Below, piece by piece: positions 43,966 through 53,529 of a stretch of 64,000 bases of DNA. Origin of the DNA: Tildeniella torsiva UHER 1998/13D (GTDB taxonomy: Bacteria > Cyanobacteriota > Cyanobacteriia > Phormidesmidales > Phormidesmidaceae). A program made the translations under genes and the position numbers. The stretch is from assembly GCA_019358835.1 (NCBI GenBank), contig JAHHIH010000014.1, forward strand, positions 1 through 64,000. The letters run 5' to 3'. Each line of letters starts with the position of its first letter. Positions within the stretch are counted from its first letter, which is position 1. Below the pieces are notes generated by a model. It was not told the origin of the DNA. It was given only the letters and a program-made list of their open reading frames with translations, and did not search any database.

Positions 43966-44847
43966 TTATTCTAAAGTCCAATTTTTAAGAGTTGGCTCGT
44001 AATACGTTCTATCACTTTCAACATCAGTCACGATAGTAAGCCTTCTTCCTCCCGCTGTAGAAAGAATAAATCGACATTCATAAATATCTCCGTAGTCGTC
44101 CCATGCACAGTCTTCAAAGTGCGCAAACTCTTCCAGAAAACCCTGGGAGTTCTCAGGCAACTCATCCTGCCTGTGCATTGGATTTGATATGTATGTTTGC
44201 CATCCTTCCGAGATCAAAAGCTGCTCTACTTTTCTGTATTGAAGACCGGGCTTTAGTTGATCGATAACACCGAGAGTAGCCTCTGAAGGTTCAATATAGA
44301 AGCTACTATCAAGGAAAAGTAAACTATAGTCGTCAGAAAGCTGGCCTGCAACAGTTACTTGAAGAGAACGGCCATCTTCTAATTGAAATTTTCCAGAACA
44401 CAAACCCAGCCCCGTACCTTGGCAAGAAATTTCCGAAAAACCTTCCCCTATTGACATAGTTGCCTGGGAGTCCACGAACACATGATCTGCCGACTCTGCG
44501 CCTGAAAAATTATCATCAACTGGCATCCACCCAGAACTAAGAAGTTTATTTCTCGCTTCTGCGTAATCCATACCCTGCCGAAGGCTTAAGACTGCGTCAA
44601 CGGGCGATATCCTGGTTTCACCTGCAATAGCAGTAAGGCTGGAAGGAGGCGAGCTATCTTGGGTACTAGGCGGAACAACCTGATCCTGTCCTAAAGAACT
44701 AGATTGTGCTGACAGGGTAATGAAGTAGTGCTTGACCAAGTCAGGGAAGAAGTTTGGAAAGCCAACGGCTGTTATAACCGCAGCACATGCGGTTATAACA
44801 GCCGCCCATCCAGCGAGGTTAATCTTTCCATCCTTTTCATCAGTCAT
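43966..44847 (-). CDS. Hypothetical single-pass membrane protein with repeated G-hx-x-L-x-x-x-GW motif
   Basis: A 293-residue protein with one N-terminal TM segment (LAGWAAVITACAAVITAVGF). Two similar soluble units follow: LRQGMDYAEARNKLLSSGW and LKPGLQYRKVEQLLISEGW. Each holds the L-x-x-x-x-GW pattern and then a beta-rich part with cysteines (LGLCSGKF, FEDCAWDDYGDIYECRF). The repeats recall small BamE/PASTA-like binding modules without a clear match. ATG choices are 44904 and 44847; the second, MTDEKDGKIN, is preferred. A perfect 15-bp inverted repeat lies in the TM-coding DNA (44767-44803). Base composition is more AT-rich than its neighbours. Confidence 0.6.
   Translation of the reverse strand: MTDEKDGKINLAGWAAVITACAAVITAVGFPNFFPDLVKHYFITLSAQSSSLGQDQVVPPSTQDSSPPSSLTAIAGETRISPVDAVLSLRQGMDYAEARNKLLSSGWMPVDDNFSGAESADHVFVDSQATMSIGEGFSEISCQGTGLGLCSGKFQLEDGRSLQVTVAGQLSDDYSLLFLDSSFYIEPSEATLGVIDQLKPGLQYRKVEQLLISEGWQTYISNPMHRQDELPENSQGFLEEFAHFEDCAWDDYGDIYECRFILSTAGGRRLTIVTDVESDRTYYEPTLKNWTLE
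44767..44803. repeat. Perfect 15-bp inverted repeat inside coding sequence
   Basis: GGCTGTTATAACCGC (44767-44781) and its exact reverse complement at 44789-44803 are separated by AGCACAT. The repeat encodes AAVITACAAVITA of the membrane segment in the minus-strand gene. Such a long perfect palindrome is unlikely by chance and could form a stable hairpin in mRNA. Confidence 0.9.
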
Positions 44848-44934
44848 CGCACGTCCACCCAGAAGCAGTACAAAGCTACTGGCTATTCTAGCGGACATTC
44901 TCATGTACTCAAGCGACTGACTTCAACTTAGTTT

Positions 44935-45417
44935 CTACCCACCATAGTTCCAGCCGGTGCTCTCCAACAGCAGGGGATCGCCTTCGCGGTGGATAGCGGC
45001 ACCGACTACTTCGCCAACAAACACGGTGTGGTCGCCGTGCTCGACAGCGCCCACCACTCGACATTCCACATAGCCTAGGGTGTCTTTGATGATGGGGCAG
45101 CCGGTTTCAGGGCCGGGGTAAAACTCGATGTCTTCAAACTTGTTGCCCGTGCGGCGCAGGGGCTTAAAGAAGTTTTGGGCCAAGTCTTTTTGCCCGGCTT
45201 CTAGAAAGCTGAGGGCAAACACGCCGCTAGATTTCACCATGGCGTGGGAGGTGGAGTCGTTTTTGACACAGTTCACCACCAGAGGGGGCTGAAAGGAAGC
45301 CTGCATCACCCAGCTCGCCGTGAAGCCGTTGAGGTCATCCCCATCTTTAACGCCACAGATGTAAAGCCCATGGGGGATTTTGCGCAAAAGGGTTTTCTTA
45401 GCTTGCTCGTCTAGCAC
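44935..45417 (-). CDS. Flavin reductase domain protein
   Basis: A 160-residue FMN-binding split-barrel flavin reductase. KIPHGLYICGVKDGDDLNGF, FTASWVMQASFQPPLVVNC (substrate/FMN site) and SSGVFALSFL match the family, as do GCPIIKDTLGYVECRVVGAV and HTVFVGEVVGA. It resembles the C-terminal domain of cyanobacterial diiron flavoproteins but stands alone. The GTG before LDEQAKK (45417) is preferred over an upstream ATG, because the first 29 residues of the longer frame lack similarity. Probably reduces FMN or FAD with NAD(P)H. Confidence 0.8.
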   Translation of the reverse strand: MLDEQAKKTLLRKIPHGLYICGVKDGDDLNGFTASWVMQASFQPPLVVNCVKNDSTSHAMVKSSGVFALSFLEAGQKDLAQNFFKPLRRTGNKFEDIEFYPGPETGCPIIKDTLGYVECRVVGAVEHGDHTVFVGEVVGAAIHREGDPLLLESTGWNYGG

Positions 45418-45540
45418 AGGATACCTACAGAATGCAGCGTTAGGGGCAGTGTAATACAGCCGCTGCCCCTCGACTCTACCCAATTGGTCATAAAAAAGGC
45501 GCACCGCAGCGCGCCTAGTGTAATGTGTGATGCTCTGGCC

Positions 45541-46176
45541 CTATTTGTTGGGCTGGGGAGTCATACGCAGGTAGGGCTTAATTTCGGTTACGCCCTTGGG
45601 GAAGCGCTGCTTAGCTTCTTCGGTGGGAATGGTGGGAACCACTACCACGTCGTCGCCGTCTTTCCAGTCTACGGGGGTGGCAACGCTGTAGTTGTCGGTG
45701 AGCTGTAGCGAGTCAATCACCCGCAGAATCTCGGCAAAGTTGCGTCCGGTGCTCGGCGGATAGGTAATGGTCAGCCGCAGCTTTTTGCTGGGGTCAATGA
45801 CAAATACGCTGCGCACGGTCACCTTAGCGTTGGCGTTGGGGTGAATCATGCCGTAGAGGTCAGCGACCTTTTTGTCGTCGTCGGCAATGATGGGGTAGTT
45901 AACGGTCACGCCCTGGGTTTCGTTAATGTCACCAATCCAGCCCTGGTGAGACTCAGCGCTGTCTATGCTGAGGGCAATGACTTTAGCGTTGCGCTTGTCA
46001 AACTCGGGCTTGAGCCTGGCCACGCTACCCAGCTCAGTAGTGCACACGGGGGTGTAGTCGGCGGGGTGCGAAAACAGCACCACCCAGCTATCGCCAGCCC
46101 AGCTATAAAAGTCAATCTCACCCTCGCTGGTCTGCTGGGTGAAGTTAGGTACCTGATCGCCAAGTTGAAGCGCCAT
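45541..46176 (-). CDS. 1-Cys peroxiredoxin (Prx6 type)
   Basis: Prx6-type thiol peroxidase with a single catalytic Cys in HPADYTPVCTTELGS (about residue 47) and long C-terminal domain (PVDWKDGDDVVVVPTIPTEE). A resolving cysteine is absent, as expected. The ATG beginning MALQLGDQ is chosen since ACGGAGATTTGAG precedes it; the upstream extension has no homology. It likely reduces peroxides including lipid hydroperoxides. It lies just upstream of the flavin reductase gene in the same direction. Confidence 0.92.
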   Translation of the reverse strand: MALQLGDQVPNFTQQTSEGEIDFYSWAGDSWVVLFSHPADYTPVCTTELGSVARLKPEFDKRNAKVIALSIDSAESHQGWIGDINETQGVTVNYPIIADDDKKVADLYGMIHPNANAKVTVRSVFVIDPSKKLRLTITYPPSTGRNFAEILRVIDSLQLTDNYSVATPVDWKDGDDVVVVPTIPTEEAKQRFPKGVTEIKPYLRMTPQPNK

Positions 46177-46355
46177 CTCAAATCTCCGTTTAATCTCGAC
46201 AGGGTGCAAATAAAGTTGCTTAGCGTTCACGATCGCTATTCTCCCACAAACCCCGGTATTCCGGTCGGGGATTAGAGGATTATCTTAAGGATTGTATCGC
46301 GGGCGTTGGGCTAGGCGCGATCGCCTCACTACCCTACCCTCGCTCACAAACGAAA

Positions 46356-46378
46356 CACCTAGGGACATGCCCTAGGTG
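46356..46378 (-). terminator. Terminator after DUF6464 gene
   Basis: A perfect 9-bp stem CACCTAGGG/CCCTAGGTG with a 5-base loop, followed on the minus strand by TTTCGTTTG. It sits 37 bases downstream of the DUF6464 stop codon. Confidence 0.65.
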
Positions 46379-46415
46379 CCTCATGATTTGCCGTTTGCCC
46401 TGGGGCCTGGCGGCC

Positions 46416-46730
46416 CTAAACCTGACGGTCAAAGACTTTGGGAGCATAGGCACTGCATCCATCGCAGGGCCCCATAGGATTAGTCGCGCAGCGCAGATAG
46501 GGCGATCGCGCGTTCAAGTCGCATGTAATATCGCCAATCATGTAGCCCATACCCTCGATATAGTGCATGTCGGCATTGCCATCGAGCAGCTTGAGCATGC
46601 TCTGGCCCAGGGCCGTGGGCGTCGCTGAAGCGCTGCTGCACTTTTCATCTCGGTCAGCCCGCACGGTGAGGTACGCCGACACCAGGGCTGGGGTAAGACC
46701 GACAATAAAAATCAGAACAATGACGAGCAT
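46416..46730 (-). CDS. DUF6464 family protein
   Basis: A 104-residue cyanobacterial protein with an N-terminal membrane helix (MLVIVLIFIVGLTPALVSAY) and the diagnostic block GMGYMIGDITCDLNARSPYL plus CATNPMGPCDGC. The four Cys around CATNP..PCDGC suggest a metal or disulfide cluster. Function unknown, restricted to cyanobacteria to my knowledge. Followed by a clear terminator. Confidence 0.85.
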   Translation of the reverse strand: MLVIVLIFIVGLTPALVSAYLTVRADRDEKCSSASATPTALGQSMLKLLDGNADMHYIEGMGYMIGDITCDLNARSPYLRCATNPMGPCDGCSAYAPKVFDRQV

Positions 46731-47436
46731 GAACCTGTCAATCCAAAACTAGCAACGTCATCCTAACCCGATGAATTGGCAGACCCGCCCAACGCCGCTG
46801 AGGATTGGTACGTACCGTTGCGTTACTTAGCCTTTCGCAATATTGCCGACAGACGCCTCTACTTCCCCTTAGGCTGAATCAATAGCGAAAATCGGCTCAA
46901 AAGCTCCGCAGCGCAGCATAGACGTCCCTATGCCCAGAAAGTTCCCGACTATAGGTGCTGTTTCAATGATTTATGGCTAGACTCTTAAGAAAGAACGGTT
47001 TTAGTCCCAGTTCTTGCCCAAAATCGCCTTGTTTCCCCATCACCTGAACAAGATCCTGAACTTTTCAGAACTTTCATGTATTGGCGAATTCTGGTCTATG
47101 AACGATTATCAAAACATCCTGTAGACTCGCGTGTGCTCCAAAGCTAAGACCGGGTAGGGCCACAGGACATTGTGGAGTGTTCGCTCCTCAGTGATAGCGC
47201 CTTACCCGGCTTTTTATTCTTTAAAGTCCAGCCATCCTAGAGTTGTCGTTAGCGCTAGCTTCCTTCCATGGGACTCTGCCCCGTAGGCAGTTGGGCACGG
47301 CGGCTTTCACCTGGTAAGTCGGCAAGTCGTTGGTTAAGGTTCCTAGGGGCTGAGGATCTGGCGATCGCAGTAGTCTTTCTTAACCTCGGGCATTGGGCGA
47401 TCGCCAGGCCGCTCAACCCCATAGCCATGGCTTTAA
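46731..47436. other. Long intergenic region
   Basis: About 700 bases without a convincing protein gene. The only strong structure is the candidate small RNA with terminator at 47141-47215. The rest contains AT-rich sequence and HIP1-like words near 47360 and 47398. Confidence 0.45.
47141..47215 (+). ncRNA. Candidate small RNA with intrinsic terminator
   Basis: An outer 11-bp stem (47150-47160 with 47199-47209, one G-T pair) encloses two small hairpins, CACA/TGTG and GGAG/CTCC, giving a three-way junction. TTTTT follows at 47211-47215. A TAGACT at 47122 could be a -10 box. Not preceded by a plus-strand gene, so it is not an ordinary gene terminator. Family not recognised. Confidence 0.5.
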
Positions 47437-47970
47437 TTAATCAGCTATACCGGCAGCTTCAGCCATGGCGTAGAGTTGCAGCCATTCTTCCACCACGTAG
47501 GGAGCCGCAACCAGTCGAGCGGTGCCACCCCCTCGCAGCGGCACCCGCAGCGTCAGCGGAATCGGGCGCTGAAGGTCTGCCAGCACGGCATCTATCTGGT
47601 ATTGAGCCACCCCATCGGGCAGCGCCTGGGTTTGAGGATCGAGCTGGTGCGGGGCTTGCCACTGGGCACTGGTGCCGGTTTCAATCGCCAAGTCACAGTT
47701 AGCATCGGTGACGCCCTGCCCCGGAAACCCGACTAACCGCAGATAGGTGCCCTGAAACATTCCCCCGGTGTAACGCTTAAACACCGTGGCCTGCCAGGCC
47801 ATATCGGTCTGGTCACGCAGGCTTTGACGCGAACGGTAGGTAGTTTGCCCCGGCTGCTCGTGGTAGGTGTGAATAGACGCTAGGGCGGGCTCAGCCAGGG
47901 CCAGCAGCAGCAAACAGCCCAAAATTAAGGCCAGAATGGTCAGCCGCAGGGCACGCCAGAGGTGATGCAT
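47437..47970 (-). CDS. DUF3122 family exported protein
   Basis: A 177-residue protein with signal peptide (LTILALILGCLLLLALAEPALA). The DUF3122 signature follows: IHTYHEQPGQTTYRSRQSLR, DMAWQATVFKRY and YLRLVGFPGQ. A YVVEEWLQL end follows. Cyanobacteria-specific, no known function; probably lumenal or periplasmic. ATG at 47970. Confidence 0.85.
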   Translation of the reverse strand: MHHLWRALRLTILALILGCLLLLALAEPALASIHTYHEQPGQTTYRSRQSLRDQTDMAWQATVFKRYTGGMFQGTYLRLVGFPGQGVTDANCDLAIETGTSAQWQAPHQLDPQTQALPDGVAQYQIDAVLADLQRPIPLTLRVPLRGGGTARLVAAPYVVEEWLQLYAMAEAAGIAD

Positions 47971-48092
47971 GGGAGATGAGGGAGGTTAGGAAGAGGGAGA
48001 GGAGAACGGCAGCTACTTTTGCAGCGGCTGTGCCCATTATCTCCCCCATCCTCCTAACCTTCCTTATCTACTCACCTTCATCCCCTGACCCG

Positions 48093-49580
48093 CTACAGCT
48101 GGCTCATCTGATTCAGCGTCTGCCGATAGCCAGCAGCTTCGCCCTGCTGCAAGAAGAGCTGGGCGGCTTGCTCAAAGTCGCGGCGGGCACCGGCATCGTC
48201 ACCCAAACGGGCGCGCACCACCCCACGGTTGTAAAACAGCCTGGGATCAGCGCTATTGGGGGCGCTCACAATCGCCTGGGTGAGGTCTTGATAGGCGTCT
48301 TGGGGCTGGTTCACTCGGAGGTAAGCCGAGCCGCGAGCCGAGTAGGCCTCTAGGTAGCCAGGCTGCGCTGCGAGGGCTTGGCTATAGTCGTCGATCGCCC
48401 CAAAGACATCCCCCGTAGACAGGCGGGCATCGCCCCTGGCTTTGAAGGCGGCGGCGTAGGCCGGGTCGAGGAATAGCGCCTCGGTGTAGTCTGCGATCGC
48501 CGCCGTCGGATCCCCCGCTTGCAGCAGGGCGTCGCCCTTTTGCTTGTAGGCCATCGCCGAGTCGGGGTTGAGCTGAAGCACTCGGGCAAAGTCTTGCTGG
48601 GCCCCGCGCAGATCGCCCTGATTGGCGCGAATGGTGCCCCGGCTCATATAGGCTTCGGCCAGCTCGGGGCTGAGCTCAATGGCGCGGTCTAAATCTTCTA
48701 AAGCCCGGCTGGGCCGACCCTGGCGGAAGTAGACGTGGCTGCGGTTGAGGTAGGCCCGCGCCAGTTCGGGGTCGCGGCTGACGGCCTCGTTGAGATCGCT
48801 AAGAGCGGCGTCAAACAACCCCAGCTGGTAGTACGACACCCCGCGACCCATATAGGCCCGTGGCAGATCGCCGTTCAGCTCAATGGCCTTGCTAAAGTCA
48901 GCCACGGCTGCGGTGTAGTTGCTCTCCTGCTCTAGGGCAAAGCCCCGCAGCACGTAGGCGGTTGGGTTGTCGGGGTTAAGCTCGATGGCGGTGGAGAAAT
49001 CTTCGATGGCGAGGTCGTGGCGACCCTGCTCGCTGTCGATCAGACCACGATAAAGGTAAGCCCCTACGGAGTCGGGGTTGAGCTCTAGGGCCGCGTTGAA
49101 GTCGGCCTGGGCCTGGCTAGACTCTCCCTGGCGGTAGTAAACGCTGCCTCGGGCAAAGAGGGCGTTGGCGTTGCTGGGGTCAAGGCTGAGGGTCTGGTTG
49201 AGGTCGATGAGGGCGCGATCGTAGTCGCCCTGCTCTGAGTAGATTAGACCTCGGTACAGGTAGGCGTTGGCCAGGGTAGGATCCTTTGCGATCGCCGTAT
49301 CAAAGGCTTCGAGGGCAGCGGTATAGTCACCGCTGTTGTAGCGTTCAACCCCCAAATTGTAGGCCCCAATGGCCGATAGGCCGGGCTCAGCCGCCTCAGT
49401 CTCAGGCATTTCCGGCTCGGCAGGGGCGGGCTCAAGACCTTCGAGTTCCATCCCCTCAGGGGCAGCCACCTCGGGCTCCATAACCTCAGGTTCAGCGGGA
49501 GTTTGGGCATAGCCTCTCCCAGGGGTGGCCCCGATCATCAGGCCCAGACCCAACAGCACAATGGTGTAACGCAGTTTCAT
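48093..49580 (-). CDS. Exported TPR-repeat protein
   Basis: About 12 tetratricopeptide repeats built on A-Y-L/hxRGxxYxxxGxxxxAxxDfxxAlxLxP, for example AIAKDPTLANAYLYRGLIYS and AIELNPDNPTAYVLRGFALE. An N-terminal signal (YTIVLLGLGLMIGATPGRGYA) and an acidic Pro/Glu-rich linker come first. Such repeats mediate protein interaction; partners unknown. The ATG at 49580 is preferred because GGTGGAGGGGAAGTG precedes it directly. Confidence 0.88.
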   Translation of the reverse strand: MKLRYTIVLLGLGLMIGATPGRGYAQTPAEPEVMEPEVAAPEGMELEGLEPAPAEPEMPETEAAEPGLSAIGAYNLGVERYNSGDYTAALEAFDTAIAKDPTLANAYLYRGLIYSEQGDYDRALIDLNQTLSLDPSNANALFARGSVYYRQGESSQAQADFNAALELNPDSVGAYLYRGLIDSEQGRHDLAIEDFSTAIELNPDNPTAYVLRGFALEQESNYTAAVADFSKAIELNGDLPRAYMGRGVSYYQLGLFDAALSDLNEAVSRDPELARAYLNRSHVYFRQGRPSRALEDLDRAIELSPELAEAYMSRGTIRANQGDLRGAQQDFARVLQLNPDSAMAYKQKGDALLQAGDPTAAIADYTEALFLDPAYAAAFKARGDARLSTGDVFGAIDDYSQALAAQPGYLEAYSARGSAYLRVNQPQDAYQDLTQAIVSAPNSADPRLFYNRGVVRARLGDDAGARRDFEQAAQLFLQQGEAAGYRQTLNQMSQL

Positions 49581-49950
49581 CACTTCCCCTCCACCGACGG
49601 TGTTTGCAGATTCAGTAGGCTGGTGCGGCCCCAATGAGCTCGTTTTGTCAGCATACCCACCCACGCCCCTGGCGCTAATGATAGGTCAGCTTTTGTGGGT
49701 TGCAATCCCGATTTCTGAAGTTTTTCGGCAGTGCCCAGCCCGTTAGGAATCTTTCGCTGCACCCCTGCTGCCCGCCGTTATGAGGTGGACAGAGGGAACG
49801 GCCTGCGAGCTTTGTAAAAGGTTTGGGTAATTTAGGTACGACGACCTTGGCACCAGCTGTGTAACTACCGCTAAGAACCACTGCCCCTGGGGAAGATGGG
49901 CCACCTTGGGCCGATTCCTGGGCAACGGGCAGGCGGGTTGAGGATTTGGC

Positions 49951-52900
49951 ATGGGTTTTTGGCCAGCACTGATTCGCACCATAATGAACGCCTCAAGGAC
50001 GGCTGCGATCGCAGCCGTCTGTTTACTTCTGCCTGGAGTGAGTGACCTTGGAGCTTCTGGGGGAGAGAGTCAACGGCGATCGCCGGTCAGCACGGCAGCT
50101 GAGATCGCCGCCTTACCCCTTCATCCCGGCTGGCTGGGGCTAGGCGCTCTGGGGCTGGGGGCGATTGTAGTGCTAAGCCGACATCCCCGTCTCAGAGGGC
50201 AATGCTCCAGCGCTGTAGATAACCGCCTCACCCGCTGGGACATTGACCTGGACAGTGTGGCCCTGTCGCAGCTGCTGGTCTTCTGCGATCGCCGCTGGCA
50301 ATACAGCTATTTTTCGGCAGGGCATCACCAGGTCTACGGCTTTTCAGACAGCGATTTTTTAGCCGACCCCACCCTCTGGTGCAGCCGAGTCCACCCAGAC
50401 GATTTAGAGTCGGTCATCCAGCCCCTAATGGAGGAGGTGATCTTCCCGGCGCAGACGGCCAGCGTTGAGATTCGCTTCCAACACCCAGACGGCTCGTGGC
50501 GGTACATTTCTCAGCACTACTCATCGCGCCGCGATCATGCCAACGACGGCTGGATTGTCGTCGTCGTTAGCCAAGACATCACCGAAGCCAAGCAGACCGA
50601 GCTAGAACTCCGCGCCAGCGAAGCCCGGTTCAGGAGTTTGGCCGCCAATTTGCCGGGGGTGATCTACCGCTACGAACAAAACGCCGCCACTGGACACCAG
50701 GCCTTTACCTACATGAGCCCCGGTACCCGCACGCTCTACGAGCTAGAACCCGAGGCCATTCTCAACGATGTCACCCAGGCGTGGCGGGTAATCTACCCAG
50801 ACGATGTCCCAGCGCTAACGGAGGCGATCGCCCAGTCGGCCAAAACCCTGAGCCCCTTTCACTGGCAGGGGCGGTTTATCCTCCCCAGCGGCACCACGAA
50901 ATGGATTCAGGCCATTGCCAACCCCGAGCAGCAGCCCGACGGTACTACGGTGTGGGACGGGCTGCTGTTTGATATCAGCGCCGCCGCCCAGCTAGAGGCT
51001 GAGCGCAAGTCCGCCAATCTGGCCCTCAGAACCGAGCGCGACCTGCTCAACAGCGTCATGAGCACGAGTGTCGCCGCCATTACCGTACTGGCCCCCGACG
51101 GGCGCATTTTGTTCGCCAACAGCCGCGCCGAAACCGTCTTGGGCCTCACCCTCAACAACTTGACCCAGCGCACCTACAACTCCCCCGACTGGCGCGCCAC
51201 AAACCTCGACGGCAGCCCCTGGCGCAATGACCAGCAGCCCTTCAACATCGTGATGGCCACGGGTGAACCGGTGTACGACATTCGCCATGCGATCGAATGG
51301 CCCAACACCCAGCGGCGCGTGCTCTCCATTAACGGTGCCCCCGTCAAAGACGCTGACGGCCAAATCGTCAGCCTCGTCTTTACCGTCAACGACATTACCG
51401 ACCAAATTCAGTCAGAGATGGCGCTGCGAGAAAGCGAAGGCCAGCTGCGGCTGATTACCGAAAACATGAGCGACCTCGTCTGCCTGCACGAGCCCGACGG
51501 CACACTGATCTACGTCAGCCCCTCATGCCAGGCAATTTTGGGCTATACCCCCGACGACATGCTGGGTCAAAGCCCCTATCGCTTCTTTCACCCAGACGAT
51601 GCCGACCAAATTCGTCAAGGTGCCCACCAGGATGGCTTAGGGGGTACGGTATTGCCCGCTGCCTACCGCATGCAAAAACAATCGGGAGACTACATCTGGT
51701 TAGAAACCCTCACCAAACCCATTTTTAACGACGCCGGTCAGGTGATCGGCATTCAAACCACCTCCCGCAACGTCACCGACAAAGTCGAAATTCAGGCCCA
51801 GCTCGAATACGACGCCGGGCACGATGCCCTCACCGGGTTACCTAACCGCACCCTACTGCTCCAGCGACTCGATGCGGCCATTGGCCTCCAGCAGCGGCAG
51901 CCCTCGGCGGTGTTGTTCATCGACCTCGATCGCTTCAAGTTGATCAACGACAGCCTTGGGCACCATATCGGCGACGAACTACTGATGGCTATTGCCCAAA
52001 AGCTGGTTGCGGCGACCCGTCCAGAAGATCTGGCGGCCCGACTGAGTGGCGACGAGTTTGTGGTGCTGCTCAACGGCATCGCTAGCATCGAGCAGGTGAT
52101 TCAGGTGGCCGAGCGACTGCTGGCCGAGATCCGCCAGCCCTTCGCGCTCAAAGACCGCGACGTCTTTGTCAGCGCCAGCATCGGCATTGCCCTCTGCACC
52201 GCTCGCCACCAAACCGGTGTAGATCTGCTGCGCGACGCCGACATTGCCATGTACCGCGCCAAGGCTAGCGGCAAGGGGCGCTATGCCCTGTTTGACCCCC
52301 AAATGCACCTGCAAGTCTTGCGCGAAATGCATTTGGAAGAAGCCCTGCGCCGCGCCATTGAGCACCAAGAGCTGATGCTGCACTATCAGCCCATTGTCAA
52401 CCTCAGCAATGGCCAAATCAAAGGGTTTGAGGTGCTAGCCCGCTGGCCCCACAGTCAGTACGGCATGATTTCTCCGGCAGAGTTTATCCCCATTGCCGAA
52501 GAGACTGGATTAATTATTCCCCTAGGGCGGTGGGTGCTGAGGGCGGCCTGCCGCCAGTTTAGCCAGTGGCGGCAGCAGTTTCCGGCGGTGCGGGCCATGG
52601 GCCTGAGCGTCAATCTCTCAGCCATCCAACTGCGCGATGCCGCCGTGGTGGACGACATCACCACCCTGTTAGCCGATCTGGAGCTACCTAGCGACTGCCT
52701 CACCTTAGAAATTACCGAAAGCCTGCTGATTGAGAACGTTGACCCCAACCTGGCCATCCTCGAACAGATTAGAGGCTATGGCATCAGGCTAAGCATTGAC
52801 GACTTCGGCACCGGTTTTTCATCTCTCAGCTATCTCCAGCGGTTTCCCTTCAGCGAGCTCAAGGTCGATCGCAGCTTTGTGACCCACCTGGGCACCGAAG

Positions 52901-53124
52901 CTGAGAACCCGGTCTTGGTAAAGTCGATTTTGGCCCTGGCCGACAGTCTCAAGCTCGATCCCATTGCCGAAGGCATTGAAACCGAAAAACAGCTGGAATT
53001 TTTGCAGGCCAACGGCTGCCGCTACGGCCAAGGGTTTTTCTTCTATCGGCCTATGCCTGCCCACCGGGTCGAGGCGCTGCTGACCGAGGGCACCTCTTCT
53101 AAACCAAGCTGTTTGGCCGGGTGA
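49951..53124 (+). CDS. PAS-GGDEF-EAL signalling protein
   Basis: Likely c-di-GMP enzyme. Hydrophobic N terminus (AAIAAVCLLLPGVSDLG and HPGWLGLGALGLGAIVVL), then at least four PAS domains (VYGFSDSDFLADP, YRYEQNAATG, VLAPDGRILFANSRA, MSDLVCLHEPDG). A GGDEF domain follows (HDALTGLPNRTLLLQRLD with the active site SGDEFVVLL), then EAL (LHYQPIVNLSNGQIKGFEVLARW; later DDFGTGFSSLSYL and KVDRSFV). SGDEF in place of GGDEF and EVL for EAL are tolerated variants. The dominant activity, synthase or phosphodiesterase, cannot be told. ATG 49951 or 49984. Confidence 0.92.
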   Translation: MGFWPALIRTIMNASRTAAIAAVCLLLPGVSDLGASGGESQRRSPVSTAAEIAALPLHPGWLGLGALGLGAIVVLSRHPRLRGQCSSAVDNRLTRWDIDLDSVALSQLLVFCDRRWQYSYFSAGHHQVYGFSDSDFLADPTLWCSRVHPDDLESVIQPLMEEVIFPAQTASVEIRFQHPDGSWRYISQHYSSRRDHANDGWIVVVVSQDITEAKQTELELRASEARFRSLAANLPGVIYRYEQNAATGHQAFTYMSPGTRTLYELEPEAILNDVTQAWRVIYPDDVPALTEAIAQSAKTLSPFHWQGRFILPSGTTKWIQAIANPEQQPDGTTVWDGLLFDISAAAQLEAERKSANLALRTERDLLNSVMSTSVAAITVLAPDGRILFANSRAETVLGLTLNNLTQRTYNSPDWRATNLDGSPWRNDQQPFNIVMATGEPVYDIRHAIEWPNTQRRVLSINGAPVKDADGQIVSLVFTVNDITDQIQSEMALRESEGQLRLITENMSDLVCLHEPDGTLIYVSPSCQAILGYTPDDMLGQSPYRFFHPDDADQIRQGAHQDGLGGTVLPAAYRMQKQSGDYIWLETLTKPIFNDAGQVIGIQTTSRNVTDKVEIQAQLEYDAGHDALTGLPNRTLLLQRLDAAIGLQQRQPSAVLFIDLDRFKLINDSLGHHIGDELLMAIAQKLVAATRPEDLAARLSGDEFVVLLNGIASIEQVIQVAERLLAEIRQPFALKDRDVFVSASIGIALCTARHQTGVDLLRDADIAMYRAKASGKGRYALFDPQMHLQVLREMHLEEALRRAIEHQELMLHYQPIVNLSNGQIKGFEVLARWPHSQYGMISPAEFIPIAEETGLIIPLGRWVLRAACRQFSQWRQQFPAVRAMGLSVNLSAIQLRDAAVVDDITTLLADLELPSDCLTLEITESLLIENVDPNLAILEQIRGYGIRLSIDDFGTGFSSLSYLQRFPFSELKVDRSFVTHLGTEAENPVLVKSILALADSLKLDPIAEGIETEKQLEFLQANGCRYGQGFFFYRPMPAHRVEALLTEGTSSKPSCLAG

Positions 53125-53298
53125 GGGGGTGAGGAATATTTTTGAATTCGACGTTTGAATTCCTTCCTTTCCTCATCTCACCGCCGCTCGCCTTCCTTGA
53201 ATCTCCTCCATTTTCCTCATCCCCTCTACCCCGCCTTCCGTGTAAGATGAGAGCATGAGTTACATCCCTTCACACGCGCCTCTACACGCGATCGCCCT

Positions 53299-53529
53299 AT
53301 GTCGTTTTTTCGGTCTTACATTGCGCCCCTGCTGATTGTGCTGATTTTTGCGGTGGCGATGCTGGCGGTGAGCGCTCGCATCTTTTTGCCCAGCGATATG
53401 ATGGCCCCCGCCCCGATTGAAGAGCCAATATCCGCGATGGGGGTGATGCCTACGGCCCAGGTCGATTTAGTGATGCCAGAACTGTCAGAACTCATCCACG
53501 GACCCCAGGGCATGCAGGTTGAGGGATAG
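53299..53529 (+). CDS. Small single-TM protein
   Basis: 76 residues: one helix (IAPLLIVLIFAVAMLAVSA) and an acidic, Pro/Met-rich tail (DMMAPAPIEEPISAMGVM). No family known to me. It precedes a perfect hairpin terminator. Composition fits a genuine gene. Short, so confidence is moderate. Confidence 0.6.
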   Translation: MSFFRSYIAPLLIVLIFAVAMLAVSARIFLPSDMMAPAPIEEPISAMGVMPTAQVDLVMPELSELIHGPQGMQVEG

